Counted from the stretch's first letter, positions 14,224 to 22,983 are shown. The stretch: 64,000 nucleotides of DNA from Streptomyces shenzhenensis (GCF_003688995.1 NZ_PENI01000024.1:92274-156273), one strand, 5' to 3'. Notes: generated from the sequence alone by a model not told the origin. Made by a program: numbers and translations.

Positions 14224-16476
14224 ATGACCCATCCGACGCCCTCCCGCGGCCGCCGCCGCGCCCCCACCCGCATGGAGCGGGCGGCCGGCCGCGCCGCGGC
14301 CCTGCAGAAGCCGCGCGTCGTCCTCGCCCTGCTGCTCCTGCTCGCGCTGACCTGTGTGCTGCTGCTCGACGGCTATCTGCGCGCCGAGGTCGGCGGCGAC
14401 CAGCGGGTGCGCACCGGGGCCGGCTCCGGCGACGTACCGGACAAGGTGCTCGACGGCGGTCCGATCCTCACCTTCCGGGGCGGCCGGGCGACCTCCGTCT
14501 CCGTGCCGGCCAAGACCATCGCGCTCACCTTCGACGACGGCCCCGACCCGACGTGGACCCCCAAGGTCCTCGAGATCCTGCGGAAGTACGACATCCCCGG
14601 CACGTTCTTCCTCGTCGGATCGATGGTGTCGCGCCATCCCGGCATCGTGCGGACCATGGTCGACCAGGGCAACGAGGTCGGCATCCACACGTTCACGCAC
14701 ATCGACCTGTCCTACCAGAGCGATGCGCGCGTCAAGCGTGAGATGGAGCAGACGCAGCTCGCCCTCGCGGGCGCGGCGGGCATCACCACGACCCTGTTCC
14801 GCGCGCCGTACTCCTCGGAGACCGACGCCATCGACAACTACAGCTGGCCCGTCTACAAGAAGCTCGGCGCCGACGGCTACACGAGCGTCTTCGTCGACAC
14901 CGACAGCGACGACTGGAAGCGGCCGGGCGTCTCGAAGATCATCAAGTGGGCCACCCCGAAGGACGGCAAGGGCGCCGCGGTCCTCTTCCACGACGCGGGC
15001 GGCGAACGTTCGCAGACCGTCGCCGCGCTGCCGCGCTACATCGAGAAGATGCGGGCGAAGGGCTACACCTTCACCACCGTCAGCGGCGTCATGGGGCAGC
15101 GGAACGCGACGGGGGCGGCCGGCGCGCCGCGGGACGGCACCCCCGCCGACGGCACGGCCGGCGCCTCCGACCTCTCCGGGCTGCAGGCCGCCCACCACAC
15201 CGCCACCGGCACGACCCGCTACGAGGGCAGGGCCCTCATCGCGGCGGTGGCCGTCGCCGAGTGGACGGTGCCCGCGCTGTCGGCCCTGCTGATCGTCGTC
15301 GGTGTCGCCGTGATGGGCCGTTTCGCGATGATGCTGGCCCTCGCCCGGCGCCACCACAGGCAGCGCAACAGACGCCGGTTCGGCTGGGGTCCGCCGGTCA
15401 CCCGGCCGGTGAGCGTGATCGTCCCGGCGTACAACGAGAAGGAGTGCATCGCGGGCACCCTCAGATCGCTGGCGAGGAGCACGCATCCGATCGAGATCAT
15501 CGTGGTGGACGACGGCTCGACCGACGGCACCGCCGAGATCGCCGAGTCCCTCGGCCTGCCGAACGTGCGGGTCGTTCGGCAGCGGAACGCGGGCAAACCG
15601 GCGGCCCTCAACAACGGTGTCCGGCACGCGAGTCACGACATCGTCGTGATGATGGACGGCGACACCGTCTTCGAGCCGGACACCGTACGGCAGCTCGTGC
15701 AGCCCTTCGCGGATCCGGAGGTCGGCGCGGTCGCCGGCAACGCCAAGGTCGGCAACCGCGACACGGTCATCGGGGCCTGGCAGCACATCGAGTACGTCAT
15801 GGGCTTCAACCTGGACCGGCGCATGTACGACCTGTTGCGCTGCATGCCGACGATCCCCGGCGCGATCGGCGCGTTCCGCCGGGAGGCGGTGCTCGGGGTC
15901 GGCGGGATGAGCGATGACACCCTCGCCGAGGACACCGACATCACCATCGCCCTGCACCGCGCGGGCCGGCGGGTCGTCTACCAGGAGCACGCCAGGGCCT
16001 GGACGGAGGCGCCCGGTTCGCTGGGGCAGCTGTGGTCGCAGCGCTACCGCTGGTCGTACGGCACCATGCAGGCGCTGTGGAAGCACCGCAAGTCCCTGAC
16101 GGACCGGGGTCCTTCGGGGCGGTTCGGCCGGGTCGGCATGCCGCTGGTGGTGCTCTTCCAGATCGTCACGCCCCTCTTCGCCCCGCTGATCGACGTGTTC
16201 ACCGTCTACTCGATGGTCTTCATCGACCTCCGCGCCGCCCTGCTGGCGTGGCTCGCGGTCCTGGGCGTCCAACTGCTGTGCGCCGCCTACGCCTTCCGGC
16301 TGGACCGGGAGAAGTACCGCTACCTGTTGATGATGCCGCTCCAGCAACTGGCCTACCGGCAGCTGATGTACCTCGTCCTCATCCACTCCAGCATCACCGC
16401 CCTGACCGGTGGCCGGCTGCGCTGGCAGAAGCTGAAGCGGACCGGTGAGGTCGGCACCGCGGCGGGGGTGGGCTGA
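14224..16476 (+). CDS. Polysaccharide deacetylase (NodB) / family 2 glycosyltransferase fusion
   Basis: 750 aa. One N-terminal helix (VLALLLLLALTCVLLLDGYL) leads to an extracytoplasmic NodB domain with motif 1 'LTFDDGPD' (about residue 101), metal-binding 'HTFTHIDL' (about 156), 'RAPYSSE' and a late 'VLFHDAG'. After another helix (ALSALLIVVGVAVMGRFAMM) comes a processive GT2 domain from about 394: 'VSVIVPAYNEKE', 'VVDDGSTDGT', 'MDGDTVF', 'EDTDITI' and 'QRYRW' (Q/RxxRW). C-terminal membrane helices follow. The architecture is that of an exopolysaccharide synthase that both polymerises and de-N-acetylates an amino-sugar glycan, like PNAG-type systems; MatB-like proteins of Streptomyces are comparable. 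Substrate not determined. Confidence 0.88.
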   Translation: MTHPTPSRGRRRAPTRMERAAGRAAALQKPRVVLALLLLLALTCVLLLDGYLRAEVGGDQRVRTGAGSGDVPDKVLDGGPILTFRGGRATSVSVPAKTIALTFDDGPDPTWTPKVLEILRKYDIPGTFFLVGSMVSRHPGIVRTMVDQGNEVGIHTFTHIDLSYQSDARVKREMEQTQLALAGAAGITTTLFRAPYSSETDAIDNYSWPVYKKLGADGYTSVFVDTDSDDWKRPGVSKIIKWATPKDGKGAAVLFHDAGGERSQTVAALPRYIEKMRAKGYTFTTVSGVMGQRNATGAAGAPRDGTPADGTAGASDLSGLQAAHHTATGTTRYEGRALIAAVAVAEWTVPALSALLIVVGVAVMGRFAMMLALARRHHRQRNRRRFGWGPPVTRPVSVIVPAYNEKECIAGTLRSLARSTHPIEIIVVDDGSTDGTAEIAESLGLPNVRVVRQRNAGKPAALNNGVRHASHDIVVMMDGDTVFEPDTVRQLVQPFADPEVGAVAGNAKVGNRDTVIGAWQHIEYVMGFNLDRRMYDLLRCMPTIPGAIGAFRREAVLGVGGMSDDTLAEDTDITIALHRAGRRVVYQEHARAWTEAPGSLGQLWSQRYRWSYGTMQALWKHRKSLTDRGPSGRFGRVGMPLVVLFQIVTPLFAPLIDVFTVYSMVFIDLRAALLAWLAVLGVQLLCAAYAFRLDREKYRYLLMMPLQQLAYRQLMYLVLIHSSITALTGGRLRWQKLKRTGEVGTAAGVG

Positions 16477-17619
16477 GTGGGCGCGCACAGCAAGGGCGGT
16501 ACCCGGTCCCTGGTGCCGGCCCCGGTGCCGGATGCCGGCCCGGACGCCGGCCGGCCGGCGCGGGCGGTGGCTCCCCGGCCGGGGCCGGCCCAGCGGGACC
16601 GGTACTTCGACACCCTCCGCGCGGTCGCCCTCGTCCGCGTCGTCACCTACCACACCTTCGGCTGGGCCTGGTGCGGCCTGGTCCTCCCGTCCATGGGGAT
16701 CATGTTCGGCCTGGCCGGCACGCTGATGGCCAGGTCCCTGGAGCGGCCCGCGCTCGCCGTGCTCCGAAGCCGTCTGCGCAGACTCCTCCCGCCGTTCTGG
16801 TTCTGGGGTTTCTTCGTCGTCCTCGCGATGCTGCTGCACGGCTGGATGCCGGGCCGGGAGATCGTCTACTGGATCGTGCCGCTCGGCGATCCGCCGGGCG
16901 ACGCGTGGGGCGAGCAGGCCTGGGAGATCCTCTGGTACCTGCGGACCTACCTCTGGTTCGTCCTGCTCTCCCCGGCCCTGCTGTGGCTGTTCCGCAGGGC
17001 GCCGGTCCCCGTCCTGCTGCTGTCCCTCGCGCCCGTCCTGGTGCTGAACTTCCTCCGGTCGCCCCCGGACGGCCGGCTGGGCAGCGCGCTGTGGGACCTG
17101 TCGACGTATCTGTTCTGCTGGATCCTGGGCTTCGCGCACCACGACGGAGTGCTCCAGCGGATCAGGCCGGCCGCGGTCGTCGCCCTCTCGCTCGCCGCGC
17201 TCGGCTACGGCGGCTGGTACGCCGTCGCGCACCAGGCCGAGTTCGGCACGTACGACCTGGACGAGAACCCGCTCGCGCAGGCCTTCTGGTCGGCCGGTTT
17301 CGTCACGCTGCTGATGTGGGCGAAGGCGCACTTCCGGATCGACTTCGCCCGGCTCACCCGCCTGCGCCGGACCGACCGGCTCGTGACGGTCTTCAACGCC
17401 CGCGCGGTGACGATCTACCTCTGGCACGAGATCGCGCTCGTCCTGGCCGTGCCGCTGATCGACCGGTTCTGGGACGTGCCCGCCTTCGAGAGGTATCTGC
17501 CGCTGGACAGCCAGTGGTTCCTGTTCGGCATCGGCTGGATCCTGATCGCGGTCTTCGTCCTGCTGTGCGGCTGGGTGGAGGACGTGGCGGCGCGCAAGCG
17601 GCCGAGGCTGCTGCCGTGA
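16477..17619 (+). CDS. Acyltransferase family 3 membrane protein
   Basis: 380 aa, GTG immediately after the stop of the deacetylase/synthase. After a Pro/Ala-rich arm comes 'RDRYFDTLRAVALVRVVTYHTFGWAW', the acyltransferase-3 signature with the expected His in helix 1, and 'RSRLRRLLPPFWFWGFF'. About ten membrane helices follow to 'QWFLFGIGWILIAVFVLLCGW'. Such enzymes O-acylate (often O-acetylate) cell-surface polysaccharides. In this cassette it probably decorates the polymer made by the upstream synthase (inferred from operon position). Ends 53 nt before menG. Confidence 0.85.
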   Translation: MGAHSKGGTRSLVPAPVPDAGPDAGRPARAVAPRPGPAQRDRYFDTLRAVALVRVVTYHTFGWAWCGLVLPSMGIMFGLAGTLMARSLERPALAVLRSRLRRLLPPFWFWGFFVVLAMLLHGWMPGREIVYWIVPLGDPPGDAWGEQAWEILWYLRTYLWFVLLSPALLWLFRRAPVPVLLLSLAPVLVLNFLRSPPDGRLGSALWDLSTYLFCWILGFAHHDGVLQRIRPAAVVALSLAALGYGGWYAVAHQAEFGTYDLDENPLAQAFWSAGFVTLLMWAKAHFRIDFARLTRLRRTDRLVTVFNARAVTIYLWHEIALVLAVPLIDRFWDVPAFERYLPLDSQWFLFGIGWILIAVFVLLCGWVEDVAARKRPRLLP

Positions 17620-17672
17620 CGGCGCCGAGGGCGCTGCGCACGCGGCGCACCCCCTGCTGCCACAATGGGCGG

Positions 17673-18368
17673 GTGACCCGCGCATCCCTGGACAAGCAGC
17701 CGCACGAAGTCGCCTCGATGTTCGACAACGTGGCGGACCGGTACGACCTGACGAACGACGTCCTGTCGCTCGGCCAGGACCGGCGCTGGCGCAAGGAGGT
17801 GGCGAGCGCCGTCGACGCGCGCCCCGCGCAGAAGGTCCTGGACCTCGCGGCGGGCACGGCCACCTCGTCACTGCCCTTCACCCGGACCGGCGCCTACGTC
17901 GTCCCCTGCGACTTCTCCCTCGGCATGCTCCAGGTCGGCAAGAAGCGCAACGCCTGGCTGCCCTTCACCGCGGGCGACGCGACGCGGCTGCCGTTCAAGG
18001 ACGACACCTTCGACGCCGTGACGATCTCCTTCGGGCTGCGCAACGTGCAGGACACGGACGCCGCGCTGCGCGAGATGCACCGGGTGACCCGGCCCGGCGG
18101 GCGGGTCGTGATCTGCGAGTTCTCGCATCCCACCTGGGCGCCCTTCCGGACCGTCTACACCGAGTACCTGATGCGCGCGCTGCCGCCGGTGGCGCGGGCG
18201 GTCTCCTCCGAGCCGGACGCCTACGTCTACCTCGCCGAGTCCATCCGTGCCTGGCCCGACCAGGCCGCACTGGCCGGGCGGCTGCGCTCGGCGGGCTGGT
18301 CGAAGGTGGCCTGGCGCAACCTCACCGGCGGCGTGGTGGCCCTGCACCGGGGCTTCAAGGAGGCCTGA
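17673..18368 (+). CDS. menG: Demethylmenaquinone methyltransferase (UbiE/MenG family)
   Basis: 231 aa. The family opening 'VASMFDNVADRYDLTNDVLSLGQDRRWRK' is clear, followed by SAM motif I 'VLDLAAGTATSS', 'FTAGDATRLPFKDDTFD', the UbiE signature 'ISFGLRNVQD' and 'RVVICEFSHPTW'. It performs the last C-methylation of menaquinone. GTG start at 17673. CACAAT (17661-17666) sits 6 nt upstream in -10 position, so a leaderless mRNA is possible; no Shine-Dalgarno is seen. Convergent with the PASTA gene 14 nt downstream; CCGCTAGCGG between them is a palindrome. Confidence 0.92.
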   Translation: MTRASLDKQPHEVASMFDNVADRYDLTNDVLSLGQDRRWRKEVASAVDARPAQKVLDLAAGTATSSLPFTRTGAYVVPCDFSLGMLQVGKKRNAWLPFTAGDATRLPFKDDTFDAVTISFGLRNVQDTDAALREMHRVTRPGGRVVICEFSHPTWAPFRTVYTEYLMRALPPVARAVSSEPDAYVYLAESIRAWPDQAALAGRLRSAGWSKVAWRNLTGGVVALHRGFKEA

Positions 18369-18382
18369 GCCCGCGCCGGCCG

Positions 18383-18727
18383 CTAGCGGTTGGTCATCTC
18401 GAAGGCGCCGCCCGGTTCGTCCAGTTCCCGCTGCAGCCCGCCCGAGGGCGGTCTCGGGATGCGGGGTTCGCGGACGCCTCCGCCGCCGTCGCCCTCGCCG
18501 AAGTCGAACCACACGTACACCATGGACTCCCGCGGCACCTCGGCGCCGGGCTGCGGGTACTGGCGCACGACGTAGTCGACGACCGTGCGGTGGAAATCCG
18601 GGCGGTCCGGCGCGTTGAGGAACAGGCCCTGTGCCCGGGCCCGCTCGCGCGCGTCCACGGCCATCAGGCCGACCAGGCGCGGCACGCGGACTTCGGGTGT
18701 TTTGGGTGGTATGTGCACAGATGTCAC
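18383..18727 (-). CDS. Single PASTA-domain protein
   Basis: 114 aa from GTG 18727; an in-frame ATG upstream at 18814 would add 29 residues but crosses the operator-like palindrome at 18790-18814. The core 'VRVPRLVGLMAVDARERARAQGLFLNAPDR' and 'VVRQYPQPGAEVPRESMVYVWFDF' is a PASTA unit, the fold that reads peptidoglycan stems or beta-lactams. No signal peptide or membrane helix is visible, so unlike kinase-linked PASTA proteins it would stay in the cytoplasm. The C-terminus is a Pro/Gly/Arg-rich tail. Function unknown. Confidence 0.6.
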   Translation of the reverse strand: MTSVHIPPKTPEVRVPRLVGLMAVDARERARAQGLFLNAPDRPDFHRTVVDYVVRQYPQPGAEVPRESMVYVWFDFGEGDGGGGVREPRIPRPPSGGLQRELDEPGGAFEMTNR

Positions 18728-18789
18728 CCCCAGCGGTACTGGAAGGGTAACCCCGGCGCAGGCGGCCCGAAAGCGGTAAGTGTCTTTCT

Positions 18790-18814
18790 GTGACAGACGA
18801 TTACCGTCCGTCAC
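18790..18814. promoter_or_regulatory. Interrupted palindrome, candidate operator
   Basis: Arms GTGACAGACG and CGTCCGTCAC are inverted repeats matching at 9 of 10 positions around a 5-nt centre (ATTAC). It lies 62 nt upstream of the PASTA gene start and about 165 nt upstream of the geranylgeranyl-reductase-like gene. The size and symmetry suit a dimeric repressor of either gene. The regulator is not known. Confidence 0.4.
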
Positions 18815-18978
18815 GGATCAGGGCGCGGACAGGGCCCGCGCTCGGCGTCGTGCCGCTGTCGCCGAGCTGGGTTCGGCCCACGGGGCGGCCCTTCGCCGGG
18901 TGATCGGCGCCGCTGAATAGACTGCCCCTGTCCAGTGCCGGTCGGCACGTACATTTCGAACCTTGGGGAGATCCCGCC

Positions 18979-20262
18979 GTGACCGAGCCCCTCTCCGACA
19001 ACACCGCCGATGTGATCGTCGTCGGCGCGGGGCCAGCCGGCTCCACGACCGCGTACCACCTCGCCAGGGCCGGACTCGACGTACTCCTGCTGGAGAAGAC
19101 CGAGTTCCCGCGGGAGAAGGTCTGCGGCGACGGTCTCACCCCGCGCGCCGTCAAGCAGCTCGTGTCGATGGGCATCGACATCTCCGAGGAGGCCGGCTGG
19201 CTGCGCAACAAGGGCCTCAGGATCATCGGCGGCGGGGTCCGCCTCCAGCTGGACTGGCCGGATCTGGCCTCCTTCCCCGACTACGGGCTGGTCCGCAAGC
19301 GCGACGACTTCGACGAGCAACTGGCCCGCCAGGCGCAGAAGGCGGGCACCCGGCTGTACGAGCGGTGCAATGTCTCCGGCCCGGTCGTCGACGACCGCAC
19401 CGGCCGCATCACCGGCGTGACCGCCAAGCTCGGCGAGGAGAAACGGGAAGTCACCTTCCACGCGCCCCTGGTGGTGGCCGCCGACGGCAACTCCACCCGG
19501 CTGTCCCTCGCGATGGGCCTGCACCGCCGCGAGGACCGCCCGATGGGCGTCGCGGTCCGTACGTACTTCACCTCCCCGCGTCACGACGACGACTACCTGG
19601 AGTCCTGGCTGGAGCTGTGGGACCGGCGCGGCCCGCAGGACCGGCTGCTGCCCGGCTACGGCTGGATCTTCGGCATGGGCGACGGCACCTCCAACGTCGG
19701 CCTCGGCGTGCTCAACACCTCCGCCGCCTTCAAGGACCTGGACTGGCGCGAGATCCTCAAGGCCTGGTGCGCGTCCATGCCGGAGGACTGGGGCTACACC
19801 CCGGAGAACATGACCGGCCCGATCCGCGGCGCCGCCCTCCCCATGGCCTTCAACCGCCAGCCGCACTACACCAAGGGCCTGCTGCTCGTCGGCGACGCCG
19901 GCGGCCTGGTGAACCCCTTCAACGGCGAGGGCATCGCCTACGCGATGGAGTCCGGCCAGATCGCCGCCGAGGTCATCGCCCAGGCGCACGCGCGGGCCAC
20001 ACCGGGCCAGCGCGAACTGGCCCTCCAGCGCTACCCGCGCGTCCTCAAGGACACCTACGGCGGCTACTACACGCTGGGCCGCGCCTTCGTGAAGCTCATC
20101 GGCAACCCGAAGGTCATGCAGATCGCCGCCCAGCGCGGCCTGACCCACCCGCTCCTGATGAGGTTCACCCTGAAGCTCCTGGCCAACCTCACCGACCCGA
20201 CGGGCGGCGACGCGATGGACCGGATCATCAACGGCCTGAGCAAGGTGGCACCGAAGGCCTGA
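18979..20262 (+). CDS. Geranylgeranyl-reductase-family flavoprotein (possible menaquinone-tail reductase)
   Basis: 427 aa. FAD-binding Rossmann 'DVIVVGAGPAGSTTAYHLARAG', family motif 'EFPREKVCGDGLTPRAVKQL', and the second FAD motif 'GLLLVGDAGGLVNPFNGEGI'. Enzymes of this family saturate isoprenoid double bonds; actinobacterial members (MenJ type) reduce one unit of the menaquinone side chain. Position near menG and mqnC makes that role attractive here, but chlorophyll/archaeal-lipid-type activity cannot be excluded from sequence. GTG start with GGGGAG upstream. TAGACT at 18918-18923 may be its -10 element. It ends 80 nt before a dispersed 68-bp repeat. Confidence 0.85.
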   Translation: MTEPLSDNTADVIVVGAGPAGSTTAYHLARAGLDVLLLEKTEFPREKVCGDGLTPRAVKQLVSMGIDISEEAGWLRNKGLRIIGGGVRLQLDWPDLASFPDYGLVRKRDDFDEQLARQAQKAGTRLYERCNVSGPVVDDRTGRITGVTAKLGEEKREVTFHAPLVVAADGNSTRLSLAMGLHRREDRPMGVAVRTYFTSPRHDDDYLESWLELWDRRGPQDRLLPGYGWIFGMGDGTSNVGLGVLNTSAAFKDLDWREILKAWCASMPEDWGYTPENMTGPIRGAALPMAFNRQPHYTKGLLLVGDAGGLVNPFNGEGIAYAMESGQIAAEVIAQAHARATPGQRELALQRYPRVLKDTYGGYYTLGRAFVKLIGNPKVMQIAAQRGLTHPLLMRFTLKLLANLTDPTGGDAMDRIINGLSKVAPKA

Positions 20263-20342
20263 CCCCGGGGCCCGGCTCCGAGACGCCCGGCTCCGGGTCG
20301 GTCCCCGGCCGGCTCGTGCGGCCCGGGGCCTCGCGCGTGCGG

Positions 20343-20410
20343 GCGCGGCCAGCCACGATGGTGCCGCGGACGGCCGACGGCACATCGCGGCACTTCCAGC
20401 GGAGCGCTCA
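20343..20410 (-). repeat. 68-bp dispersed intergenic repeat, copy 1
   Basis: Matches 59897-59964 (opposite orientation) without gaps, 63 of 68 bases identical. Contains nested inverted repeats (GTGCCGCG ... CGCGGCAC; GTGCCG ... CGGCAC), so alternative hairpins can form. Read along the minus strand, its first three bases are the TGA stop codon of the deformylase gene. It lies between convergent genes, where a bidirectional terminator would be expected. Confidence 0.8.
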
Positions 20411-21034
20411 GCTCGTGAAGGCCGCGGTGCGGGCGGCCCGCCGCGCGAACACCTCCGCCCGGCGGTCCGCGACCTGCCGCAGCGCCTCCTTGCGGTCCCG
20501 CCGGGAGAGCCGGTCCAGGTACAGCTGCCCGTTCACATGGTCGGTCTCGTGGGCGAGGCAGCGTGCGAAGTACCCCGTGCCCTCGACGACGAGCGGGCGG
20601 CCGTCCCGGTCGAGGCCGCGCACCACGGCCCGGTCCGGGCGCGGTACCGCCATCACGGCGCCCGGCACGGACAGACAGCCCTCCTCCTCGTCGAGCAGCC
20701 GCCGGCCGGCCGGGTCGAGCCGGTCCAGCACGGGGTTGACGATGTGCCCGACATGCCGGGCTCCCTCGTCGTCGGGGCAGTCGTAGACGAACAGTCCGAG
20801 GCCGATGCCGACCTGGTTGGCCGCGAGTCCGGCGCCCTCGGCGACGTACATCGTCAGGAACATGTCGTCGATGAGCGCGGCGAGGTCAGGACCGAACTCG
20901 GTGACGTCCCGGCAGGGCTTGTGCAGGACCTCCTCGCCGACCTCGGTGATCCGCCGGACCGCACCCCGCCCGGCCTCGGGCGCGAGCCGCGGATACGAGT
21001 CGACGGGCCTGCCCTGGACGAAGACACCGGGCAT
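20408..21034 (-). CDS. def: Peptide deformylase
   Basis: 208 aa from ATG 21034 (AGGGAG and AGGAG upstream). All three family motifs are present: 'GAGLAANQVG' (GxGLAAxQ), 'EEGCLSVPG' and the metal-binding 'HETDHVNG' (HExDH). It removes formyl groups from nascent proteins. An N-terminal extension of about 30 residues precedes the enzyme core ('VRRITEVGEEVLHKPCRDV'). It stands alone rather than with fmt, so it may be an additional paralogue in this genome. Its stop codon lies in the 68-bp repeat. Divergent from the TAT-exported flavoprotein. Confidence 0.92.
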   Translation of the reverse strand: MPGVFVQGRPVDSYPRLAPEAGRGAVRRITEVGEEVLHKPCRDVTEFGPDLAALIDDMFLTMYVAEGAGLAANQVGIGLGLFVYDCPDDEGARHVGHIVNPVLDRLDPAGRRLLDEEEGCLSVPGAVMAVPRPDRAVVRGLDRDGRPLVVEGTGYFARCLAHETDHVNGQLYLDRLSRRDRKEALRQVADRRAEVFARRAARTAAFTS

Positions 21035-21123
21035 CTCCTGGCTCCCTGTGTTTGTGAGGATGCTGTGGGTGACGGAGCTTCGGGGTTCCGGCCTGTGGGA
21101 CCTCTCCCTACCCTCCGATTCCC

Positions 21124-22953
21124 ATGACAACAGAACACGCCCAGCACTCCCAGGCGCACGTCGGACACTCCCGCAGACGCTTCCTGGCCGCCGCGGGCTC
21201 GATGGCGGCCGGGGGAGCGGCCACCGCCCTGGCGGCAGCGGGACGCGCCGCCGCGGCCCCGGGCGCCGCAGGCAAGCGCGTCGCGGTCCTCGGCGGCGGC
21301 GTCTCGGGCCTCAGCGCCGCCCACGAACTCGTCGAGCGCGGCTACGCGGTCACCGTCTACGAGTACTACGACGCCCTCGGCGGCAAGGCCCGCTCGATGG
21401 ACGTCCCCGGCACCGGCACCGGCGGCCGCAGACCGCTCCCCGGCGAACACGGCTTCCGGTTCTTCCCCGGCTTCTACCGGAACCTGCCGGACACGATGCG
21501 CCGCATCCCCTTCCCCGGCAACGCCGGCGGAGTCCACGACAACCTCCGCAGCGGCACGGAGGCGCTGTTCGCGCGCGCCGCCGGCCGCCCCGATCTGCAC
21601 TTCCCGCTGCGCCGGGTCACCACCCCGCCCGCGCCCGGCGACCTCACCCCGTCCTGGATCCGCGACCAGATCCTGTCCGTCCTCGACCTGGGCACCAGCC
21701 TGCCCGCCCACGAGGCCGCCTACTTCGCCGGCCGTCTCCTGGTCCACCTCACCAGCTGCGACGCCCGCCGCGAGGGCCAGTGGGAGCAGGTCCCGTGGTG
21801 GGACTTCATCCGGGCCGGCGAGATGAGCCGTGAGTACCAGGTGCTCCTAGGGATCGGCCAGACCCGCAACCTGGTCGCCACCCGCGCCGAGATCGCCTCC
21901 ACGCGCACGGTCGGCCGGGTCATCGTCGAGGCGCTGCTGCTGTGGGGCCTGCTGGGCCGGGGCATGGACGGCGACGCCGATATCGACCGTGTGCTCAACG
22001 CCCCCACGAGCGAGGCCTGGATCGACCCCTGGGAGACCTATCTGCGCTCCCGGGGCGTCGAGTTCGTGCTCGGCACCCAGGTGCGTGAGGTGGTCCACGA
22101 GGGCGGCCGGGTGACCGGGGTGCGGGTCCGCGCGCGGGACGGCGGCGAGGAGCGCACCGTCACCGCCGACCACTACGTCTCCGCGCTGCCCGTCGAACAC
22201 GCCCGCGCGACCTGGGGACGGGCCCTGCGCGCCGCCGACCCCCAGCTGGGCCGGTGCGACGCGCTGAGGACGGACTGGATGACCGGCGTGATGTTCTATC
22301 TGCGCACCCCGACGCCCGTCGTGCACGGGCACATCAACTGCCTGGACTCGCCCTGGGCGGTGACGGCCGTCGGGCAGGCGCAGTTCTGGGACGAACGGGA
22401 CTTCGCGCGCGACTACGGGGACGGGCAGGCCCACGACTGTCTGTCGGCCATCGTCTCGGAATGGGACAAGCCCGGCATCCTGTACGGCAAGACGGCCCGT
22501 GAGTGCACCCGGGAGGAGGTCGTCGCCGAGCTGTGGGCGCAGTTGAAGGACGGGCTGAACGACCCGGGCAGGACCACGCTCACCGACGGGGACCGGCTCG
22601 GCTGGTTCATGGACCCGGCGGTGACGGGGCTCGGCGGTCCCGACCCGCAGAACCGCGAGCAGCTGCTCATCCATCCCACCGGCACGCTCTACAACCGCCC
22701 GTCGGCCAGGACCGCCGTGCCGAACTTCTTCCTCGCGGGCGACTATGTCCGCACGGATGTGGACCTGGCGACGATGGAGGGCGCCAACGAGTCGGCGCGC
22801 CGGGCCGTCAACGCACTCCTGGACGCGGACAATTCGGACGCCGAGCGCTGCCGGCTGTGGGAACTGTTCCGCCCGCCGGAACTGGAACCTCTCAAGCGTC
22901 TCGACGAGGTGCGCTACCGGCTGGGCCTGCCCAACACCTTCGACCTGGGATGA
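21124..22953 (+). CDS. TAT-exported FAD oxidoreductase, amine-oxidase/phytoene-desaturase family
   Basis: 609 aa. Twin-arginine signal 'SRRRFLAAAGSMAAGGAATALAAAG', then the FAD-binding 'RVAVLGGGVSGLSAAHELVERG' and 'VYEYYDALGGKARSMDV', and C-terminal 'NFFLAGDYVRTDVDLATMEGANESARRAVNALL', typical of the desaturase/amine-oxidase fold (hydroxysqualene dehydroxylase and carotenoid desaturases are relatives). Export of a folded FAD enzyme explains the TAT signal. Substrate unknown; no carotenoid genes lie alongside, so lipid or amine oxidation are alternatives. Confidence 0.75.
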   Translation: MTTEHAQHSQAHVGHSRRRFLAAAGSMAAGGAATALAAAGRAAAAPGAAGKRVAVLGGGVSGLSAAHELVERGYAVTVYEYYDALGGKARSMDVPGTGTGGRRPLPGEHGFRFFPGFYRNLPDTMRRIPFPGNAGGVHDNLRSGTEALFARAAGRPDLHFPLRRVTTPPAPGDLTPSWIRDQILSVLDLGTSLPAHEAAYFAGRLLVHLTSCDARREGQWEQVPWWDFIRAGEMSREYQVLLGIGQTRNLVATRAEIASTRTVGRVIVEALLLWGLLGRGMDGDADIDRVLNAPTSEAWIDPWETYLRSRGVEFVLGTQVREVVHEGGRVTGVRVRARDGGEERTVTADHYVSALPVEHARATWGRALRAADPQLGRCDALRTDWMTGVMFYLRTPTPVVHGHINCLDSPWAVTAVGQAQFWDERDFARDYGDGQAHDCLSAIVSEWDKPGILYGKTARECTREEVVAELWAQLKDGLNDPGRTTLTDGDRLGWFMDPAVTGLGGPDPQNREQLLIHPTGTLYNRPSARTAVPNFFLAGDYVRTDVDLATMEGANESARRAVNALLDADNSDAERCRLWELFRPPELEPLKRLDEVRYRLGLPNTFDLG

Positions 22954-22961
22954 CGCGGAAG

Positions 22962-22983
22962 AGCCGCCGCCCCCCGAGCGGCT
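22962..22983. terminator. Weak hairpin between convergent genes
   Basis: AGCCGC and GCGGCT can pair across a 10-nt loop between the flavoprotein stop and the NlpC/P60 stop. No U-tract is present, as is common in this group of organisms. The stem is short, so this is a tentative terminator. Confidence 0.35.

Noticed and set aside
13717..17871. Minus-strand open frame of 1384 codons over the glycan cassette
   Set aside because: It covers four well-supported plus-strand genes, has composition typical of an antisense shadow and no recognisable domain.
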